From: Protoeuglena noctilucae
Taxonomy: Eukaryota; Chlorophyta; Pedinophyceae; Marsupiomonadales; Marsupiomonadaceae
DNA: 64,000 nucleotides
NCBI GenBank assembly: GCA_958009085.1
Contig: OY253669.1
Coordinates: 1,612,001 to 1,676,000 of the forward strand
Direction: 5' to 3'
Positions 24,667 to 36,671 of the stretch are shown here, piece by piece; within the stretch, counting starts at the first letter, position 1, and each line of letters begins with the position of its first letter. A program made the translations under genes and the position numbers. The notes beneath the pieces are model-generated. The model was not told the DNA's origin. It did not search any database and saw only the letters and a program-made list of their open reading frames with translations.

Positions 24667-26280
24667 ATGGCGGACATCCAGGCTCTTCAACAGCTGCTGG
24701 CAGGCCGCGGGGGCGCGGGGCTGTCGCAGCTCATGGGCATGGGCCTGCCGCGGCCTGCCGCGGGGACGGCGGCGAGGGCCAACACGAGCGGCGCACAGGT
24801 TAGGATATTTTTGACTGCCCGCGCGCCGGGTGCGGGTCCCGCGCGGTCCCTGGCGGGGCTCCCGAAGCACGTCCCGCCGCCCGCGCAGGCATGGACGGGG
24901 CTGCGGGACTTCGACGAGGTGACCATGGCGGAGCTGGGCAAGCTGCTGGAGCGCCTGAAGGCGCGTGGCGTCAAGGAGCTGCGCGTGCTCCTGCTGGGCA
25001 AGCCGGGCGTGGGCAAGACGTCCACTATGAATTCGATCCTCAATGAGAACGCCTCCGCGGTGGCCGCCTTCCGCGGCATGCCCAACGAGGTCGAGGTCGT
25101 CTCCCGGTACTCCAACGGCTTCACGCTGATGTTCCTCGACACCCCGGGCCTCACTTCCCAGGACGGCGTGTCGACTGCCGCGCTCCAGGCCATCACCGAG
25201 GAGCTCGAGGGCAACCCAGTGGATATCGGTGGGCCCCGCCTCGCGCCCGCGATCGCCGCGGCAAGCGGTGCGACCTCTCCTCACGCGCCGCCGCCCCGCC
25301 GCCCGCAGTGCTCTACGTGGATCGCTTGGACGCGTATCGCACCGACTCCCTGGACCTGGCCGTGGTGCGGGCCATCACGGACACGCTCGGGCGCGAAGTG
25401 TGGGACAACACAATTATCGCCCTCACCCACGCGGGCCTGGAGGGGCTCCCAGGTACGCGCGCCCGCCCGTGCCGGCTGGCAGCTGGTGACGGCCCTGCAG
25501 CGCGCGACATCCTTGCCCCCGCGCCGGATACCGCAGGTGGCTTCTCTTGGCACGAGTTCGTGGAGCGCCGGTCCCGCCAGGTCCAGGACCTGATCCGCCG
25601 CGGGGGCGGGCCTCGCGATGTGCCGGTGGCTTTGGTGGAGAACCGCAAGGCCGCGCTCCGGGGCGGCGTGGAGCTCCCGGACGAGTCGATGTGGCTGCCG
25701 GACCTGGTGGACATGATGGTGCAGGCCAAGGAGAACGGGCTGGAGCAGTACCGGTTCGATCCCGACACCCCGAAGGTGCATGGCGGTTGCGAGGAGTGGG
25801 CCTTTTGCCTCTCCGTGGTTGCGCCATTGACGGCGACAAGGAGGTTGATTCGCTGTACACCAATGCATGCGGGGCTCTTGGCTAAGGCTGCGGGGTGTCC
25901 CTGCAACCCCAGCGAGAGGATCTCTCATGTCAGGGCGCCGACCGCGCCCCTGTCTTTTGCCCACGCAGCGTGCGAGCCCGGACCGCCGTCGCAAGTGGCT
26001 GGTGCCGCTGCTGCTGGTGGCCCAGGTGGCGCTTAAGATGCTCGTGCTGGACCGAGTGCTGGAGGATGACGGTTGCGCAGGGGACCAGTACGGCCCGTAC
26101 GACGCAGCCACGACCGAGGCCAACCGGAAGCAGCTGGAGCAGGAGCGGACCAAGGGCAAGAGCCGGGGCGCGGAGGAGCCGGCGGGCAAGGCGGCCCCCG
26201 CTGCGGGAGCGGGCAAGGAGAGGAGGGAGCCGGAGCCCGTAAGGAAGCCGGTGGTGGCGAGCAGCGATGAGGACGAGGAC

Positions 26281-26312
<32 letters not shown>

Positions 26313-26460
26313 GGACGTGGGCAGGGGCGAGAGGGACGCGGACGAGGGCAGCGACGATGAGGATGACGACGACGAGGACGATGACCGAGGCAATGTGCGT
26401 GATGCGACGGCGTCTTTCAACGTGGTTGCGTCTCATGTTGAAGGCTGCGGCTCTGGATAG
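24667..26460 (+). CDS. TOC34: TOC34 GTPase, chloroplast outer envelope import receptor
   Basis: TOC34 is the smaller GTPase receptor of the outer-envelope protein import complex. Exons 24667-24798, 24889-25228, 25309-25452, 25537-25775 and 25969-26460 sum to 448 residues. The G domain has the P-loop GKPGVGKTST (81-90), FTLMFLDTPGL (G3), VLYVDRLDAYRTDSLD (a TOC signature), and IIALTHAGL, followed by WLPDLVDMMVQ. A membrane anchor about 295-317 (RRRKWLVPLLLVAQVALKML) mirrors the plant KLIPLIIGAQYLIVKM segment. Unlike plant TOC33/34, which end soon after the anchor, this protein continues about 130 residues. That tail includes a Glu run near residue 390 and several Asp/Glu blocks. All introns are GT-AG. 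The start is the first Met in frame; no transit peptide is expected for this tail-anchored family. Confidence 0.93.
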
Positions 26461-26750
26461 TCGGCGATGGTGCTGCGGGTGCCTAGGTGCCCAGCTTTGT
26501 TATATGAGCTGGCACGCAATGACACGCGCGGGTCATTGGGGGCTGGCGAACGGCAGGGAGGGGCTTGGCTTGGCTTGGCTTGTGAAGCTCGACTGCCCGG
26601 GGGCGTGGGAGAAGGGGGGTCGCATTCGCATTTGCTCGGGGGAAAAGCGACGGTGAAACGCAAAGTGTGGGTCGCCTGAGTTGCGCCTTGAGCACCCAGG
26701 CTTCCGCTGAACAGGTGCCCGGAGAGCCAAATCGGGTTTGGCCGTGTCCC

Positions 26751-28834
26751 TTAGACCTCGAAGTGAGGGAACATGACGTCCACGGGGAGGGGCCACCCCT
26801 GGGCGTCGTGGAAGAGCTTCTTGAGCGAAGCCGAGTCATTGACCCGCTTGTAGATGATGTTGGTCAGGGCCAGCAGGTCCGGGTACGTGGGGTAGGCTGC
26901 GTGGGCAGAGAAGCGGCACAGTGATCAAATCAAGATAGCGCTGCAGAATCAAACAGCTGGACCGCAGCGGCCCACGCCGACCATCCCACTTGCTCCCCTG
27001 GCCCATCGCACAACCGGCCCGTGAACACCGCGCACATGCCTCCCGAAACACACGCGTCGCGACCTTGAACCCAACCTCCCAGGGTCAGCCCCTCACCTTC
27101 CACGACCAGGCGCAGGTACTGCACCGCGGTGAAGACGGCCTTGCGGCAGTTGCCCATGAAGGCGAAATTGACCTGGGACTCGCGGGAGAAGTTCTCCTGG
27201 AGCTTCGTGATGAGCGCGTGGATGCGGAGGCTGTACATCTGCAGGTACACGGTGCCCTTGAAGCCCTCGGGCTGGGCGTTGAAGATTTGCGTCTGCGGAG
27301 AGCGCGGGGAGGGGCATGGTATCGTTCCTTAAGCTCTCTGTTACGTGCGACTCGCCCAGACAGCACGCTCACAAACCCCCGCTCCAGCCAAACGCACCCC
27401 CGCTCCCACGCGCACCGCCGCCCCTGCAAGCCCCATCGCTTGCACTGCGGCCCTCGCCTGGATCATCTGCCGCTCCTTGTGGATCTCGTTGAGCTTCTGC
27501 AAGTACAGGTCCCGGAACTTGACCGCGAGCACGAGCTGCTCGTCCGTGAGCCCGAGGCGGTCGATGCGGTCGGCCCAGAGCTCCTCCTGCCGAAGCGCGT
27601 CCATGAGCACCACCTCGGCGCCCGTCTCGAAGTTGGTCACCGAGAAGCGCTTGACGCTGACCTGGTCCTGGGTGGCCAGCTTGAGGGGGATGGACGAGAG
27701 GACCTCGCGCGTGTGCTCGGCCCTCGCAAGCGGCCCCGACGTCGGGGGGGTGTCCTCCACCACCCGCGCTTCGGGCGGGAGCGCCTCCACCTCCGCCAGC
27801 ACCTGCCGCGCCTCCTCCACGTACGTTTTCCAGGACTTGACGGCGCCCTGGGGGCACGGCGACCCAGCCTGGCCGTGGCAGATGCCCACGAGCCAACCAA
27901 GCAAGCACGTGGGGCGGGACCACGGCAAGCAAGTGGGCTCGAGCGCCGGCGCATTCGGCGGCCCACGCGCGTCGGCGCCCCCCGCGGGGTCGTCCGCGCC
28001 TCACCTCCACCTTGATGGGCTCGCCCGTGTGGAGCGGCACGGCCCCGATGTCCCCCGCGTTGCTCTGCAGGACCGTGATGTGCCGGTGGAGCTCTTTGGC
28101 CTTGGTGGCGTCCCCGTCCGCCCAGGCCTTGCACTCCGCCTCCAGCAGGTCGAGCATGCGCGTGGTGGTGGACTGCCGGACCTGCAGCCCCTGCAGCTGC
28201 ACCCGGAGCAGCTCGTTCTGCCGGCCCAAGTCGTCGACCTGCGTCTCGAGACCTGACACCTTCTGCTTCTGGCGCTCCCGGAAGCGCCGCTGCGCCCGGC
28301 GGTTCTTCTCCTGCATCCGCGCGATGCGCTCGGCCTGTGATGCCGACGTGTCGGCCGCGCCCTTGCGGCCCGAGGGGCGGGGCCGGTCCGAGTCGGAGCC
28401 CTCCGACTCGACTGGGGAGCGCTTCCGCGACCGCGAGGGGGCTGCCGGGGCGGCCGCGGGGGCCGAGACCGGGGGCAGGGAGGGCAGGGAGGGCAGGGCG
28501 GGCAGCGGGGGAAGCCCCAGGCCGGCGCCCGGCATCGGCCAGCCGGGCATCGGGCCGGGCATCGGGCCCGGAGCGGAAGGAGGGAGCCCGAACGACATCA
28601 TGATGCTCTGCGAGCGCGACGGGGGACGGGAGGCGGGTGCGTAATCCCACCGCAGAGCATGCGCGCGGATGAGCGCGGGGCCTGCAGGCCAAGGCGCACC
28701 TTTCGCAGCACTGGGTTCGCCAGGAGCGTGCTAGCGCTGTCCATGTCGCGAACGCTCAGGGGCGGCCGGGCCCCCAGCCCATAGAGGGCCCCCATCGGGT
28801 CGCCACTCGCCATCGCGCCGGCCATCCCGGGCAT
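26751..28834 (-). CDS. bZIP transcription factor with conserved C-terminal helical region
   Basis: Exons on the minus strand: 28834-28700, 28607-28005, 27847-27458, 27292-27097 and 26896-26751; 489 residues with exact phase. The basic region MQEKNRRAQRRFRERQKQK (Asn-x7-Arg rule met) leads into a leucine zipper with regular heptads (VDDLGRQNELLRVQLQGL). The N-terminus is Met/Pro/Gly-rich with GPMPGPMPGW-like repeats. The C-terminal 240 residues are predicted helical (ELWADRIDRLGLTDEQL, YLQMYSLRIHALITKLQEN) and end FPHFEV; I do not recognise a named domain there. The intron after 27458 fits a GC donor (CAG then GCGAGG at 27457). A weaker GT donor 12 bases on also keeps phase. The start is uncertain: a splice acceptor-like TTGCAG just upstream of 28851 could join an earlier exon. 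Confidence 0.85.
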
Positions 28835-29504
28835 CGTCGGGAAAGGGTTCTGCAATTGTAACCGAATTCGGCGAGTATGCGCCGCCGAGGCATCAAGGTT
28901 ACGGGACCAGAGGACCCTTACCGATGGCGTTGACGCAACCGCGGAGCTTATGAGGGCTCGGGGTGTGCCTCACCGGCGCGCCCGCTGGCTGGCCTCTTGG
29001 CGTGCCATATTGATGGTGAGATGGAAAATCCATCCTTGTCCTTGCCGCACGCCTCGCACGCGCCGTGGTTTTTTCCCCCCACGAGATACAGGGCTGTTCT
29101 CAAGCAAATGGCGCCCCAACTCCTTTCCTTTGTATCTCAACGAGCGACCTGCAACAAGGAATCGCTCCTAAACGCGGTGTGGCACGCGACATCCCTCTCC
29201 TCCTCCGACACAAGCCCAGCGGCCGCGAGCGGCGCCCTCCTCGCCTTAAATACCACGACCACTGCCCTGAGGCACTGCGGTCGTTGGGCGTGAGGGTCCG
29301 CGATCCTCGGGAGTCTGAACGGGTTGCAGGCCGCAGGGCTTCTGCGCGCCGGGCTTTGTCGCCACTGCTTTGACGTCTGATCGCCGGCTCTGGCCTCCAG
29401 GGACACGAGTCGCGCCCGGGGGCGTTTACCCCTGCCAGGTTTGCAGTGCGTCATTGGGTCATGGATGCCCAAGCCAACTTGCTCGTTCAATGGCCTAAGC
29501 CCCT
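28835..29504. other. 5' region of the bZIP gene and 3' region of EAF1-like gene
   Basis: About 670 bases between two minus-strand genes. The bZIP promoter and possibly a short first exon lie in the left part. I see no gene or structured repeat in the rest. Confidence 0.4.
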
Positions 29505-32500
29505 TTATCCGTGCGGGGGCCGCCCGTGCGCGCCCTGGGGCGCCAGCGGCATGGGCAGGGACACGCCCCCGCCCTGCCCGGGGAGCTGCACCAGGTGCGG
29601 CGGGAGGGACAGGGGCGGCATGGTCACGGGAGGCACGTTCGGCAGCGTCGAGGACAGCCCGCGCGGCGGCAGCACCCCCTGGCTCCCCAGCGGCTGCGGG
29701 GCGCCCGGCAGTGCGGGGAGGATGAGCGGGGGCATCCCCGCGGAGCCCGGAGGGGGCAGCGAGGCGGCCAGCTGCCCCCCCGCCAGCGGCAGCGGGGCCC
29801 CGGGCAGCTGCAAGGCAGGGAAGGCGCCGCTCGCCGCCGGCGCCAACGCCGGGCGCCCCTCCGCCACCAGCGGTGCAGGCGGTGCGGCGGCCGCTGCAGC
29901 CACGCCGGCGTCCAGGGGTGCGGCGGGCAGCGCCTGCGGGAGCGGCGAGGGAAGGCCATCCGCGCCGGGAGCCCGCCTCAATGTGCCTCTTGACGTCGTG
30001 CTGTCCACCGCACCGGACCGCACCAGACCCACCTGCCCAGCCCCTGCGGCGCCGAACGCCAGCCCCGTCTTCTGAGCGCGAAGCAAGTCGAGGGGATCCT
30101 GCGGCAAGGACCTTGTTCCCGCCCCGACGTTGCTGGCGGCCATCTGCTTGACTTGGAGGTGCGACCCGTGCGGGGTGGCCTGCGACAGCTGGAACAGCTC
30201 CTCCCTGGAAGGCCGCTGCGGGCGACAAGGAGACAGATGCGAGGGTTGTCGGCTGGTGAGAAGTTGCCTCGGCGTGTCACACACAAACGACCGCAATGGT
30301 CGTGAGGCGTCCCCCCCGCCCTTCCCCATCGCTCCCACGCCGGGCCCCTCGCCTGCACGACTCTCTGCGACATGAGCTTCTTCCCGATCTCCAGCATCGA
30401 GCTCAGGTGCCGCTTCAGGGTCGAGTCGGGCACCGGGAGCGACCCCGCCAGAACATCGCGTGCCGTGTTCTTGTTCACGCCCCTCGAGGCCATGATGACC
30501 TCCAGAGACACGTGCTCCCCCTGATGCGCCTGGCTGACCTCGTTGGTCATCATGCTGCGGGGGAGGGGCGAGCGGAACGCAGCACTCACGCCCCCGATGC
30601 AACGGCAGCTCCCTGGCCTCCGCGTCGTGGCAGCGGGGGCGCCGTCGTCTCGCGCACCGGAACTTGCTCTTGCACCCGTCGGCCCGGCGGTGCAGCCCCT
30701 GCAGCGCGTTGCTGCTCGACTGCACGTCCGCCACCAGCGCCCAGTTTAACCCAAACTCGTTGATGATGCACAGGAAGAGCTTCTCCTCCTCCTTGCTCCA
30801 CGGCGGCGTGCGCAGCATCGCCTGCGTCCGCATCACCACGTCCTTCTGCCGCTGCAGCATCGCCCGGCTGCGAGGGTCCACCTGGGCCGCAGCTGCGCGC
30901 TGCGCCGGCCCCGGCTTGGGCTGCGGCCGCCGCGACCGCCCGGCGCCGTCCATCTCCACGTCCTCGTCCCGACGAGCGGGGCGCGCCGTCGACAGCGGGC
31001 GCTTGCTCGACGGGAGGCGGACCTTGGGCACCCCCTTCCGGAAGCGCGCCGAGTCCAACTCCAGCCCCCCATCCCCCAAATTGGCGCGGAGCAACTCCTC
31101 CTGCGCTTCCTGCGGCAGGTCGTCGCGGGCGGGAGCGCGGTGCCACGACCAGGCCGGCGCCGAACCCGCTCGCATGCCCATTACAACCAGGAGGGCCGTT
31201 AAGTTATCCTCCACAACAAAGAGCCTCACAACAAGCGCACACGTAGCCACACCGGAAGTCCCACGGCCCATCGCCCGCTCCAGCCACCCCCCGGCCAACC
31301 CGGCAGCCCCCACCTTGACCTTGTGATGCGCCACGATCCTCCTCGCTGCCTCCAGCTCGATCTCGTACTCCCGCAAGCGGTCCTCGAACTCCACCTGCCG
31401 CCGCTTCTCGGCCGCCTCCAGGTCCCGCAGCAGCAGGGTCACCACGTCCGCATCGCAGTCGTACACGAGAGGGAGGGCCTCGTCCACGTCCGGGGGAGTC
31501 AGCGGGCCGACGTCCGCGTCCCCGGCGGCCCGGTGCGCAGCGCCGCGACCACGCGTCGCGGGGTCCGCACGGCCACGCACCTTGCCCACCAGACCGCTCG
31601 CGTGCAGGCGGTGGTGGTAGGCGTGGTCCCCTGTCTCCTTCTCCTGGGTCATCACCGAGGGCAGGCGCGTTCAGCGCCACGCCGGCCAGCAGCAGCTGCC
31701 GCGGGGTGCGCTTGTAACGACAGGGCGGCACGCAGCAGGCTGTGATGGGGCACACAGCGCCTCGCCTTGACGGGGTGCAGGAACCCCTTCCCCCCCCGCA
31801 CGCGCTTGGCACACAGCCGCGCGAGCTGCGCTGCCAGCGCGTGCTTGAACCTCCGCTCTTGCATGAAGTCGGTGCACATCCACCGTGCCTCCTTGAGCAC
31901 GTAGTCCCAGGCGGGCTGGTTCATGGGGGGGTCCTTGTAGGGCTCCCGCATCGCTGCGTTCACATTCCCGTGCATGGCGCGGATCCGCTGCGCCTTCTGG
32001 ATGATCCGGTCCTCCTCCCTCCGCCGCTGCGTCGCCTCGGCCGCCTGCTGCTGCGCGAGGCTCGGGCCGGGCCCAGCGGGCCCGCCCCGCACGTCCCCTG
32101 CGGGCGGGGAGCGCGGCAGGCGTCCGCAGTCAGACTAAAGATCGGAGCAGACCCGCGCAGGACAAAGCATCCGGGAGCCGGGCGACCCGCGCGGGCCTGG
32201 CGGGGCGGAAAGCGCCGCAGCGTGCTCGGGCGGGCCTGGCCGCGCGGCAGGGCAGTCGCGCGCGCGGGCTCGGGCGCGCGGAGCCCCCTCGTCCCCGCAA
32301 AGGCCCGACGGTCCGGCGCGCGCGGCCCCGCACCCATCTGATTTCGAGTACGTGCTCTTGCCGCCCCGCGCCGAGCTCCCTCGACCCCGCGCCGGTGCCG
32401 GAGGCAGGGGCTTCGTGTGAGACGCCGCGGCGCGCAGCCCGACCGTGCGGAACCTCCCCTCCCGGGCCCCTTACGCCAGTGCCAGTCCCATGCCCGAGCG

Positions 32501-32578
32501 GTTCGGCGGAGCTTCGTCCGCGCCTCGCCCGTCGCCCCTACGGCACTCACCGACTTCTGCTGGCCACGAGGCGTGCAT
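29505..32578 (-). CDS. EAF1-like chromatin protein (HSA + SANT), NuA4 scaffold
   Basis: EAF1/Vid21 is the platform subunit of the NuA4/TIP60 acetyltransferase. The HSA domain is near 31810-31930 (NQPAWDYVLKEARWMCTDFM then QERRFKHALAAQLARLCAKR). A coiled segment follows (LLRDLEAAEKRRQVEFEDR). A SANT/Myb domain lies near 30670-30800 (WSKEEEKLFLCIINEFGLNW then ALVADVQSS). HSA followed by SANT without a Snf2 helicase is the EAF1 layout. The C-terminal 200 residues are Ala/Pro/Gly/Leu-rich and end at stop 29505-29507. One intron needs a GC donor (CAG then GCGAGG at 30352) joined to 30215. A proposed first exon, 32578 down to the GTGAGT donor (MHASWPAEV-G), joins the acceptor near 32112 in phase, but the intron is about 420 bases. 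That start is therefore only a suggestion. Confidence 0.78.
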
Positions 32579-32746
32579 CGGGGACCAGGACACTCCCCTT
32601 GCGGTCCCCGAGCCAACCCTAACCCTCGCGTGGGACGACGCATTGCTCCTCTCGCCCCCGCGTCGGGATCTTTGACATAATTAGAAAGGGGACCTTGCCT
32701 TGCCGAGCCGCGATAGCCACCGGCCGCCCCAAAAAACCGCACCAGC
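32579..32746. promoter_or_regulatory. short divergent region, EAF1-like / AP2 factor
   Basis: Only 168 bases separate the proposed EAF1 start from the AP2 start. If both starts are right the two genes share one very compact promoter. If EAF1 starts nearer 32112 the shared region is about 630 bases. It includes TTTGACATAATTAGAAAG near 32670, an AT-rich patch unusual for this window. Confidence 0.35.
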
Positions 32747-34559
32747 ATGGAGGGCCAACACCGCGCGCGAGCAGGGGTCGCAGCGGGCACCCGGCAGCGC
32801 GATGGGGCTGTAATCAGCCACGGGACCGCGAAGCCGCGCAAGGCGCAGTACACGGGCGTCAGGCAGGTGCGAACCGGGGCACCGTCCTTTCGCCCCTCCG
32901 GGTACGCTGGGACGCGCACACTTGCCCGCTCCGAGCGTTCTCTGCGGATTCGGGCCGCATTCGCTGTTCAGAGTGTCGCGTGCCGCCCCCGGGGGCCGGG
33001 GCGATCTCCCCCGGCGACCCCCGGCGGGGGGAGCCAGGGCGGTAGCGAGCCTGGGCCCGGGCAGGCCCCCCCGTTTCCGCCCTCCTCTCCCCCCGAGAGT
33101 TTCAACGTTTCCCCGCGCAAACTTGACCGCACCTTTCCGTGATACAGTGCCCCCGGGCCCCGCATGCGAGGCAAGGACGGGGTGGTGGCTAGGGCCGATG
33201 CGGCCTCGCCGCCGGGATCGACCCCGCCCCCCCCGCCCGAGCGCGCTTTATGGATGCCGATGTCGCTATCGCGGACGCCGCTGCGCCGCGGGAGGGGCCG
33301 CGAGGGCCCCTCGCGGGAGTCCCGGGCCCCACCGAGCGCCCGCGGCCGTTTCGCGCGCGACGGATGGGTGCTTTTTGCGCGTTTTCTGCACATGTGATGC
33401 GCGCGGGCGCAGATTCGCATGTTTCCCGGGGCGCTTAGGCATGTCAGCCGGTAGCCCCGCGTGGGAGTGCCTCTCCCCCCCATTCCGGGACCTACGGCGC
33501 CTGCGCTTGCGGAAGTAGATCCCGTTGTCAGAGGTGCGAGCCCGGCACCCCCCCGGCCGCCTGGCTCGACGGTGGCCTTCCTTGTCGCCGCAGAGGCCGT
33601 GGGGCAAGTGGGCGGCGGAAATCCGCGACCCGTCCATCGGGGCCCGGCGCTGGCTGGGCACGTACGACACGGCGGAGGAGGCTGCGCGCGCGTACGACGC
33701 TGCGGCCCGCGCCATTCGGGGCCAGAGGTGAGGCCGCGGTGGTCTGCACCTGCGATCCGCCCGGCCCCTCCCGCCCGGCCCCTCCGGCGCCCCTTAAGCA
33801 CACGTCCCCGCGCCTGATCCCCGCAGCGCCCGCGTGAATTTCCCTGACGAGACGGAGGCGTCGCTCCCGGACCTCCCGTCCCGCTGGCGCGAGGCGTCCA
33901 CGCCCGTCTCGGTGGACGCAAAGGCGGACCCCGCGGGCACCGACGCGCGCACCATCTCCGGGGGCTCGCGGGGCGCCGAGGCCGGCACGAGCCCGAACGC
34001 GTCATCGGAGGCCATGGACATGCCCGTGCGCCCCGCGTTTGAGGTGGAGCTCGAGTTCGAGGGCGCCCGCCGGGGGGACACGGTCTACGGCGGGTCCCCA
34101 CTCGTCAACCTCCGCGGCATGCCGGGGACGCCCACGAGCGGCGCGGCGCTCCTGGCCGGCGTGGCCATCCCGGGGATGGCCGGGCATGTCTTCAGCCTGT
34201 CGACCAGTGCGGGCGCCACGCCCCCCGGGGGCGCCTGGGCCGCGGGCGTGCCCGGCCGCGCCCCAGCCGCGCCGCTCTTCTACGGCTCGACGCCCTTCGG
34301 CAAGTCCATCGACATGGTGGACATGTGCGCGGCCATCATCGACACGGGCGCGGCCGCCGACCCCGTCAGCCTGGTGCTGGGCGGCGGCGCCCCGGACGAC
34401 GGCATCATGTTCGTGGAGGACGAGGAGATGGACGCCGACGACGGCATCACCTTCCAGATTGAGGACATGCCAGCCGAGCCGCCGACGCCCCAGATGGCCG
34501 ACCACCGCCCCTGGGGGCGCACCACCATGATCAGCGTCGAGCAGCGGGCGCCGTGGTGA
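32747..34559 (+). CDS. AP2/ERF-domain transcription factor
   Basis: Exons 32747-32866, 33594-33727 and 33827-34559; 328 residues. The AP2 DNA-binding domain covers about residues 35-95: YTGVRQ ends exon 1, [13 protein letters not shown] and [18 protein letters not shown] fill exon 2, and SARVNFPD opens exon 3. The β-sheet Arg and Trp residues that contact DNA are present. After the domain the protein is acidic and Gly/Ala-rich, with [17 protein letters not shown] near the C-terminus, a plausible activation region. Intron 1 is 727 bases, against about 100 for most introns here, and cuts the domain after its first six residues. A single AP2 domain suggests the ERF class rather than the two-domain APETALA2 class. 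Confidence 0.9.
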
Positions 34560-35101
34560 CCCGCGTGGTCCGCCACTTTTGCCGCGTCCGCCCCGGCTGT
34601 TTGCGCAGTGCCCCGCTCCCGCTTGCTTCCGTGTTTCCCGCCCGTCCTGCAGCGCCGCGCCCGCTGAGGTGCGCGGGACGAAACCCTTTCCCCCCTTGCT
34701 CCGTGACCCCCTGTAGCACGTGTCCCGTCAGCGAACCCGACGGGGTTGGCCAACCTGCGGGCAACCAGCCACGCCTTGCCGTGGCCATGTCTTGGGGGTG
34801 TGGAGCCGCCTACCCCTCACCGCCCTTGCCCAGCGCCCTTCACAGCGGCCGTCAGTACGAGGCGCCCGCGAGGTACCCGCAGCTGCTTTTTGGGACCCGC
34901 TGGCCCTTGCTCGCGTCGCCTGTAGACCGTCCCCCATGCCTGCCGTCAGAACCTTGCGATCTGCCTGCCCTGGAGCTTTTTTGGACCGCTGCCCGAAGCA
35001 GGCTCCTCGTTCAAAGAAACACTGCTCGAAACACCGCCGCGCGGGGAGCGGGGAGGGAGGCGAGGCCAACGGGAGGGGGGCGAGCGGGCTAGACCCGCCC
35101 C
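34560..35101. other. convergent 3' region, AP2 factor / CarA
   Basis: About 540 bases between convergent stop codons, holding both 3' UTRs. I see no gene or repeat in it. Confidence 0.5.
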
Positions 35102-36671
35102 TCACAGCGACGCAGCCAGCTGGCGCATCGAGGCGCTCTCCTGCCCCTGCTTCTCGGCCCGCACGAGCTCGATGAACATGTCGAAGCACACGTCGGCGTC
35201 GTGGGGCCCCGGGGACGCCTCGGGGTGGTACTGGATGGACAGGCACTTGCGGGCGGCCGACATGAGGCCCGCGCACGTGCCGTCGTTCAGGTTGATGTGG
35301 GTCACGGAAACGTCCTTGGGGAGCAGCGCGGGGTCCACCGCGAAGTTGTGGTTCTGAGCGGAGATCTCGGTGCGGCCCGTTGGCTTGAAGCGGATGGGGT
35401 GGTTGCCGCCGTGGTGGCCGAACTTGAGCTTGAAGGTCTTGGAGCCCAGCGCCTGACCCATGACCTGGTGGCCCATGCAGATGCCGAAACTGCATCGCGA
35501 GGCAGGAGCAGCGCCGGTCACGCCGGCCGTCGGACCATACAGCGCCAGGGTGACGCCAGGGTGATACCAGCCAAGCTCTGGCCTCACCAGGGCTTCTTCC
35601 CGAGGATCTGCTTGCAGCTCTCGACGGCGTAGGGCACGATCGATGGGTCGCCGGGGCCGTTGCTGAAGAAGACCCCGTCGGGGTTCATGGCCAGGACCTT
35701 CTCGGCAGGGTAGCTGGCCGGCACGACGGTCACGCGGCAGTTGTACGAGGCGAGGCGGTGGAGGATGTTGCGCTTGATCCCGAAGTCGTAGGCCACGATG
35801 TGGAGCTGCGGCATGTCGGCGTTGGCGCGGGCGGCCGCGGCGAACTCCCACTCGTCCTGCGTGGGCTCCGTGAACTCGTAGGGCTCCTTCGTCGTCACTT
35901 GCGAGATGTAGTCTGCGGCGCGGGGGCGGGCGGCGCGAGGTCGCGGCCGGGAGCGCGCGCCGGGGCTGGCGCAGGGCCCTGCCGCGGATGGGTGACCGCC
36001 TCGGCCCCGCACCGGTGGCGGAGATGTCAAATGCCTTGGCCATGGCCGCAAGCTCCTCAACGGTCTTGGAGGCGTCCGTGGAGATGACGCCGTTGAGGCA
36101 GCCGTAGTCCCGGACGACCCGGGTGAGGGCGCGGGTGTCGACGTCGGCGATGCCCACGACGCCCTGCTCGGCGCAGAAGCTGGGGAGGTCCTTGGTGGAG
36201 CGGTAGTTGGACACGGAGATGGCCAGGTCGCGGACGATCATGCCCTTCATGTGGCACTTGTCCGACTCCATGTCGAGCGGGTTGGTGCCCACGTTGCCGA
36301 TGTGGGGGTGCGTGAAGCACACGAACTGCGGGAGGAGGCGGCGAGAGACGCGATCGGGGCGCGGCGGGGGCGGGGGGCGCGGGCGGCCGCGCGTGGGTGC
36401 GTGGCGGGGCGAGGCACCGGCGCCGTCGGTGGGCCTCCGACAAGACGCACCTGCCCGGCGTAGGAGGGGTCCGACATGATCTCCTGGTACCCCGTTAACG
36501 ACGTGTTGAACACCACCTCGCCCACGACCGTCCCCTTGGCCCCGAAGGACCGGCCCTCAAACACCGATCCATCTGAGAGAACCAGACGGCAGTCGCGCGG
36601 CGCCCAGGGCCGTTGGCTGGCCTCGGCACGCACCGACCGGGTCCGCGGACTTGAACGCCAGCCGCTCAACC
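35102..36671 (-). CDS. CARA: carbamoyl-phosphate synthase small subunit (glutaminase), plastid type; 5' exon not found
   Basis: It hydrolyses glutamine and channels ammonia to the large subunit for carbamoyl phosphate (arginine and pyrimidine synthesis, in the plastid in plants). The CarA N-domain is seen as [51 protein letters not shown] and [15 protein letters not shown]. The class I amidotransferase domain has [26 protein letters not shown], the nucleophile Cys in [12 protein letters not shown], and the His-Glu pair in [13 protein letters not shown]. The stop is at 35102-35104. The first visible exon starts after an acceptor at 36671 with a basic, Ser/Arg-rich stretch ([20 protein letters not shown]) that looks like the end of a transit peptide. 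The initiating exon lies further up, and I could not place it. Introns are GT-AG. Confidence 0.93.

Noticed and set aside
31960-32919. 320-codon minus-strand frame upstream of the HSA exon
   Set aside because: It crosses the likely AP2 start and the shared promoter, and its composition is basic shadow. Only its last part overlaps the real EAF1 exon, in another frame.
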